Shown here: positions 52,476-56,264 of the stretch, piece after piece | Position numbering within the stretch: the stretch's first letter is position 1 | How the letters are laid out: every line of letters begins with the position of its first letter | Assembly (NCBI GenBank): GCA_036560445.1 | Contig: DATBRG010000029.1 | Span: forward strand, 1 to 56,264 | Direction of reading: 5' to 3' | Source of the DNA: DATBRG01 sp036560445 | Lineage (GTDB): Bacteria > Pseudomonadota > Gammaproteobacteria > Burkholderiales > Methylophilaceae | DNA length: 56,264 bases | Notes under the pieces: model-generated | Databases searched by the model: none | Told to the model about the DNA's origin: nothing | What the model saw: the letters and a program-made list of their open reading frames with translations, nothing else | Program-made: the position numbers and the translations under genes

Positions 52476-53353
52476 TAGACTAGCTCTTGTTTAACGGTAC
52501 GCAGGTAATCAAGGAATTCACCGCCAATTTCCGGATGACGCATGGCAAACTCAACGTTGGCCTTCATATAGCCCAATTTGCTGCCACAGTCATAACGTTT
52601 TCCATGAAAGCGATAAGCTAAAACTTTCTCATATTGCATAAGGGCAGCAATGCCATCCGTTAGCTGGATCTCACCGCCCTTTCCAGGCCTGACGTTTTCC
52701 AGGCAATCGAAGATCTTTGGCGTTAGAACATAGCGCCCAACCACTGCTAGTGTGGATGGCGCATCGGCAGGTTTCGGTTTCTCAACGATGCTTTTAAGTT
52801 GTAAAACATCCGGTGCTATGGGGTTGGCATCCACAATACCGTAGCTTGCTGTTTCACTTGGTAGCACATCCTCTACGCCCAGAATCGAACTGCCCTTTTG
52901 TTTGAACAAATCGACCATCTGTCTCATTGCCGGCACTTCGGCATCAATCAAGTCGTCTGCCAGAATCACAGAAAAAGGCTCGTTGCCAATCACCGGTTTG
53001 GCACACAGAACTGCATGTCCCAGGCCTAGCGCCTCAGCTTGTCGCAGGTAGATACAAGAAACATTCTTGGGTAGTATGCTACGCAACTCTTGCAGCATTT
53101 TAGTTTTTCCAGTGGCTTCGAGCGCAGCTTCAAGCTCATAAGCTTTGTCAAAATGGTCAGGAATCGCACGCTTGGTCCTGCCGATGATAAAGATAAGCTC
53201 GGTTGCCCCGGCTGCCATAGCCTCTTCTGCCGCGTACTGTACCAATGGCTTATCAACAATAGGTAACATCTCTTTCGGGCTAGCCTTGGTTGCTGGAAGA
53301 AAACGCGTTCCTAATCCAGCAACAGGGAAAACAGCTTTGGTGATTTTGTTCAA
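52475..53353 (-). CDS. galU: UTP-glucose-1-phosphate uridylyltransferase
   Basis: Makes UDP-glucose for polysaccharide and lipopolysaccharide synthesis. The nucleotide-binding motif is AVFPVAGLGTRFLPATKASP (8-27), with KEMLPIVDKPLVQYAAEEA, ILADDLID and VGRYVLTPKIFDCLE. The length of 292 residues is standard. It lies 30 bases after the CapD-type gene, on the edge of a surface-polysaccharide locus. Confidence 0.97.
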   Translation of the reverse strand: MNKITKAVFPVAGLGTRFLPATKASPKEMLPIVDKPLVQYAAEEAMAAGATELIFIIGRTKRAIPDHFDKAYELEAALEATGKTKMLQELRSILPKNVSCIYLRQAEALGLGHAVLCAKPVIGNEPFSVILADDLIDAEVPAMRQMVDLFKQKGSSILGVEDVLPSETASYGIVDANPIAPDVLQLKSIVEKPKPADAPSTLAVVGRYVLTPKIFDCLENVRPGKGGEIQLTDGIAALMQYEKVLAYRFHGKRYDCGSKLGYMKANVEFAMRHPEIGGEFLDYLRTVKQELV

Positions 53354-53383
53354 CTTGTTTGTCTCTCGATTAGTAAATCACGA

Positions 53384-55318
53384 TTAATGAATCGTAGAAG
53401 ATCTCGGAGCCAGCGAAGGCTGGCTGTCAGATTTCATCGCATTGGCGTCGCCGCTATATTCTTCAACCCACATTTTGAGTTCTTGTTTGATAGTAGCCTC
53501 ATCAAGATTGACGGTAGTTCCAATCCAGATCAGCAGGGCTTTGACCCATGATTTGTCGGCCGTTCTCGCAACCGCAATGCGTAATTTCTCGTGCGGGGTT
53601 GGCAAGGTCAATTCATCGTCCGCGAGTAGCTCTTCATAAAGCTTTTCACCTGGTCGCAACCCGGTAAACTCGATCTCAATTTCATCTTCCTGCAAACCTG
53701 AAAGACGGATCATATCCTTGGCTAGGTCGGCAATACGTACGGGCTCACCCATATCCAGTACAAAAATCTCGCCACCCATTCCCATTAATCCGGCTTGCAT
53801 GACCAACTGTGTAGCTTCCGGGATAGACATGAAATAGCGTGTGATTTCCTCATGGGTAACTGTCACTGGCCCACCCTTCGCAATCTGCTCACGAAATTTA
53901 GGGATGACACTGCCACTGCTACCCAATACATTACCAAAGCGCACTATTACAAAACGGGTAGATTTGCTTGAGCTCTCCTGCAAACCCTGGCATACCATCT
54001 CTGCCAGGCGCTTGCTCGCTCCCATAATATTGGTAGGGTTAACTGCCTTATCAGTAGAAACCAGTACAAACTTTTCCACACCTACTTCTTTACAGGCCTT
54101 AGCCAGCACATAAGTACCGACGACATTATTGGATAATGCTTCCGCAACATTCTCGTTTTCCATCAATGGCACATGTTTGTAGGCTGCTGCATGAAAAACA
54201 ATAGCAGGCTGATGGCGCTGCAGCAGCACTTTCAAGCGTTTTTCATTTTTAATATCACAGATAACACTTACAATTGGAACATTTGGGGTAATTGCAGAAA
54301 ACTCCTGCTCCAAGGTGTATAAGGCAAGTTCAGAAAGCTCAACTAACAACAACAGGCTAGGCTGGTACTTTGCAATCTGACGACAAAGTTCAGATCCTAT
54401 AGAGCCGCCAGCGCCACTCACCATGACTGCACGCGCCTCCAATAGCTCGTGCAACCCTTCATCATCAAGTTTAACCGGCTCTCGGCCTAGCAGGTCTTCA
54501 ACTTCAACCCGCCTGATCTGGGAGATATTAACCTTGCCACTCATTAGGTCATCAAACGCGGGGACCGTCAGCACGGTTAATCCGGCCTGATTAGCGGTTT
54601 CAACAGCATGGCGACGCGCCTGATGTGCCTCCGATGGCATGGCAACGATAGCATTGCGTACACTTAGCTTGGCAGCAAACTCCGGCAGTTGTGAGATGCT
54701 TCCAAGTACCTTTACCCCCAGCAGTTCGCGCTCATGTATGCCCGCGTCATTATCCAGTAAACCCACGACTCGCCATTCCTGACTACGTGCCAAGTCCTTG
54801 AGCAGCGCGATTGCGGCATCACCGGCACCAAGAATCAGTACCGGCTCTCCTCTCATCAGGGTCAGCCCATATAAATGATGTTCTTTCCAGGCACGATAGG
54901 CGAAGCGGCTTCCGCCCATCATGAATACCAACAGCAGAGGGTCAAGAACCAGCACTGACCTGGGTACAGTGCCATTCGGTTTGAACATGAACAAAATAGC
55001 TGTGATGACAACAGCAGCCAGAGAGATAGCCGCTAAAATGCGTTGCAAATCCGGAATACTAGCAAAACGCCAAATGCCACGGTAAAGGCCAAATCTGACG
55101 AAAATAAATGCCTGAAAAGGGACTAGCCAAACCAAGCTATGCCACATTGAGGCGAAAAACTCCTCAGGAATAGCGAAATTGAAGCGCAAAAGATAGGCTG
55201 CAACCCAAGCCAGTGCTGCAACGCATAGGTCATGGAAGAATGCCATCAAAGTGCGCAAACTTACTGATTTACCAAAAATAGTTACCGCATCAGCTTGTAT
55301 TGGAGTTTTGAAAGGCAT
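53384..55318 (-). CDS. UDP-sugar 4,6-dehydratase of CapD/WbpM type, membrane-anchored
   Basis: A 644-residue protein with four N-terminal membrane helices, a first nucleotide-binding domain (EPVLILGAGDAAIALLKDLA) and a C-terminal SDR dehydratase domain. The SDR glycine motif is VSGAGGSIGSELCRQI. The active-site segment STDKAVNPTNIMGASKRLAE has the Lys-for-Tyr type seen in WbpM-like enzymes. These convert UDP-GlcNAc to 4-keto-6-deoxy products, such as precursors of QuiNAc or FucNAc for O-antigen. A WecA/WbpL-type transferase follows on the left side of the strand order, which fits initiation of O-antigen synthesis. Confidence 0.94.
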   Translation of the reverse strand: MPFKTPIQADAVTIFGKSVSLRTLMAFFHDLCVAALAWVAAYLLRFNFAIPEEFFASMWHSLVWLVPFQAFIFVRFGLYRGIWRFASIPDLQRILAAISLAAVVITAILFMFKPNGTVPRSVLVLDPLLLVFMMGGSRFAYRAWKEHHLYGLTLMRGEPVLILGAGDAAIALLKDLARSQEWRVVGLLDNDAGIHERELLGVKVLGSISQLPEFAAKLSVRNAIVAMPSEAHQARRHAVETANQAGLTVLTVPAFDDLMSGKVNISQIRRVEVEDLLGREPVKLDDEGLHELLEARAVMVSGAGGSIGSELCRQIAKYQPSLLLLVELSELALYTLEQEFSAITPNVPIVSVICDIKNEKRLKVLLQRHQPAIVFHAAAYKHVPLMENENVAEALSNNVVGTYVLAKACKEVGVEKFVLVSTDKAVNPTNIMGASKRLAEMVCQGLQESSSKSTRFVIVRFGNVLGSSGSVIPKFREQIAKGGPVTVTHEEITRYFMSIPEATQLVMQAGLMGMGGEIFVLDMGEPVRIADLAKDMIRLSGLQEDEIEIEFTGLRPGEKLYEELLADDELTLPTPHEKLRIAVARTADKSWVKALLIWIGTTVNLDEATIKQELKMWVEEYSGDANAMKSDSQPSLAPRSSTIH

Positions 55319-55365
55319 AAGCCCGATTTCCTTTATGGGTTTGGCTTATTTTACCTAAAAGCATG

Positions 55366-55914
55366 CTATGGATGCTGCATTTCTGACCATCTTTTATCAA
55401 TTGCATACATCAGGATGGCGTATAGCAAAACCCAAGTAGCCAGCACCGTAGCTACTAACCACATAGGTTTATTTAATATAGAAATGGCTGAAAGACTTAC
55501 CCCAGCCATCAACACATATTCACATAATGCCACCTTTCGATGCCCCCATCCAATGAGAACCAATCGTTGGTAATAGTGACTGCGATGAGCCTGCCAAATC
55601 TTTTCGCCTCTTAATAGACGTCTAATCAGAGTAACGCTTGCATCGACAATAAACGGGAAAAATACCAGTACAGGGAACCATATAGGCCAGCTTCCATGCT
55701 GCCAGCCAATATAGCCGATGAGACCGGCGGCGAATCCCAGGGGGATGGAGCCAACATCTCCCATGAATATTCTGGCTGGAGAAAAGTTAAAAAACAAAAA
55801 ACCAGCCGATGCAGCTGCGATAGATGCGGATATCCACAAAATATCAGGATTGCCGATCAGCCAAGCTGCCACTGCATAACTAGAAAAGCCAATCACAGCC
55901 ATGCCTCCGGTCAG
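55366..55914 (-). CDS. Undecaprenyl-phosphate sugar-1-P transferase (WecA/WbpL-like), 5' part missing
   Basis: Polytopic membrane enzyme of glycosyltransferase family 4 that starts lipid-linked polysaccharide synthesis. The fragment covers about 180 residues, roughly the C-terminal half. It includes SPARIFMGDVGSIPLGFAAG, the conserved NFSPARIFMGDVGS block, and a basic segment (RRLLRGEKIWQAHRSHYYQR) with the HRSHxYQR motif. The upstream end reads LTGGMAVIGF, which should be preceded by a DGxDG-type motif ending in Gly. Instead the frame runs into Arg and unrelated codons at 55915. The ATG at 55902 is internal to the true protein. The gene is cut by a sequence junction. Confidence 0.88.
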   Translation of the reverse strand: MTGGMAVIGFSSYAVAAWLIGNPDILWISASIAAASAGFLFFNFSPARIFMGDVGSIPLGFAAGLIGYIGWQHGSWPIWFPVLVFFPFIVDASVTLIRRLLRGEKIWQAHRSHYYQRLVLIGWGHRKVALCEYVLMAGVSLSAISILNKPMWLVATVLATWVLLYAILMYAIDKRWSEMQHP

Positions 55915-55918
55915 GCGG
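55912..55918. other. Sequence junction, probable chimera breakpoint
   Basis: Homology to the family 4 glycosyltransferase ends after the leucine codon at 55914-55912 (minus strand), within a conserved motif. To the right, base composition rises sharply, gene strands change and codon use becomes GC-rich. No repeat, tRNA, insertion sequence end or direct repeat is visible at the joint. A few shared bases may blur its exact place. Confidence 0.8.
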
Positions 55919-55989
55919 TGCAGAACATGAACCTCATGCTCGGCTTTCCCGAGACCTCGGGCCTCGAGCAGGTCGCGTTGTTTCCGTGA
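55915..55989 (+). CDS. C-terminal 24 codons of an unrelated gene
   Basis: The plus-strand frame AVQNMNLMLGFPETSGLEQ then VALFP and TGA has strong GC-rich third positions, unlike the native genes. It continues leftwards in frame only into antisense of the glycosyltransferase gene, so its true upstream part is missing. I do not recognise the protein. It ends six bases before the convergent MAPEG stop. Confidence 0.55.
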   Translation, partial: AVQNMNLMLGFPETSGLEQVALFP

Positions 55990-55995
55990 CGCGCT

Positions 55996-56264
55996 TTAGA
56001 TCAGCTTGAAGATCGCCAGCACCAGGATCGCCTGCGCGACGAAACCGCCGACGAACGCAAGCGTGCGCAGCACCGGAATGCCGAGCGTGTAGACGACGTA
56101 GTGCACGAGGCGCGACCAGAAATAGAGCGCGCAGGCGAACGCCGTCGCCGGCGTCGCAATGCTAAGATCCTGCGTCGCCAGAACGAGCGGCGCGAAGATG
56201 ACGAGATTTTCGACCGCATTGGTGTGCGCCGCCATCATCCGCTGCGCCCAGGCCGATTGCGGCT
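55996..56264 (-). CDS. MAPEG-family membrane protein, N-terminus outside the window
   Basis: The frame stays open to the window end and reads AWAQRMMAAHTNAVENLVIF then APLVL, followed by two hydrophobic helices and the C-terminus VGGFVAQAILVLAIFKLI. This matches small bacterial MAPEG proteins (four helices, glutathione-linked enzymes in eukaryotes; role in bacteria mostly unknown). Its base composition is far GC-richer than the rest of the window, of alphaproteobacterial type by codon use. It belongs to the foreign segment. The ATG at 56238 is probably internal. Confidence 0.8.
   Translation of the reverse strand, partial: PQSAWAQRMMAAHTNAVENLVIFAPLVLATQDLSIATPATAFACALYFWSRLVHYVVYTLGIPVLRTLAFVGGFVAQAILVLAIFKLI

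Noticed and set aside
55696..55989. 97-codon plus-strand frame across the junction
   Set aside because: The left part is antisense of the glycosyltransferase gene; only the last 24 codons, beyond the junction, look like real coding sequence.

Overview
The window is about 56 kb of gene-dense, chromosomal-type DNA with moderate GC (roughly 47-50% by eye). It reads as a betaproteobacterium, most likely a methylotroph of the family Methylophilaceae. The gene order is of standard betaproteobacterial type: SRP RNA-dnaX-ybaB-recR, hfq-hflX-hflK-hflC-DUF2065-hisZ-purA, and ndk-rlmN-pilW-rodZ-ispG-hisS-yfgM-bamB-der. The methylotroph clue is a tightly overlapping set of four genes for methanofuran/tetrahydromethanopterin-type cofactors (an MfnB homologue, DUF447, a dihydropteroate synthase-like protein and an archaeal-type flavoprotein). 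No CRISPR array, transposase, integrase or prophage gene was seen.

Layout. 1-5.9 kb: the 3' part of tRNA-Asn, srkA, a Yip1 membrane protein, chromate transporter chrA, a methyltransferase, tRNA-Ser(GGA) and a membrane-bound class III adenylate cyclase. 5.9-8.9 kb (+): SRP RNA, dnaX, ybaB, recR and a possible small Cys-motif protein. 8.8-12.8 kb (-): mtaD-ubiG-gph, then an OmpA-like porin with its own promoter and terminator. 12.8-22.3 kb (-): one continuous run, hfq to purA, continuing without a visible break into the four cofactor genes. 22.5-31.3 kb: gltX, a SemiSWEET protein, and a complete RND efflux operon (adaptor, pump, outer-membrane channel) divergent from its TetR/AcrR repressor across a long palindrome that holds both promoters. 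31.3-36.9 kb: rimO, a ZIP metal transporter, a DUF1348 protein, rluD-pgeF and bamD. 36.9-50.9 kb (-): der, bamB, yfgM, two oligopeptide-type ABC ATPases, hisS, ispG, rodZ, pilW, rlmN, ndk, rlmB and rnr. 50.9-55.9 kb: tRNA-Leu(CAG), an S4-domain protein, yaeQ, a purine phosphoribosyltransferase, galU, a CapD/WbpM-type dehydratase and a truncated WecA/WbpL-type glycosyltransferase (start of a surface-polysaccharide locus).

About 350 bases before the right end the sequence changes character. The glycosyltransferase frame breaks in the middle of a conserved motif near 55914. What follows is clearly GC-richer and carries the last 24 codons of an unrelated plus-strand gene and a truncated MAPEG-family gene. 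An assembly or amplification chimera is the simplest explanation, so bases after about 55914 should not be assigned to this organism.

The most interesting native features are: the cofactor module welded to the hfq-hfl-purA run; the palindrome with two nested promoters at the efflux locus; the ABC ATPase pair without permeases inserted between hisS and yfgM, ending in a perfect 12-bp GC hairpin; and alternative hairpins over the chrA ribosome-binding site. I did not find a system that I could confidently call undescribed.
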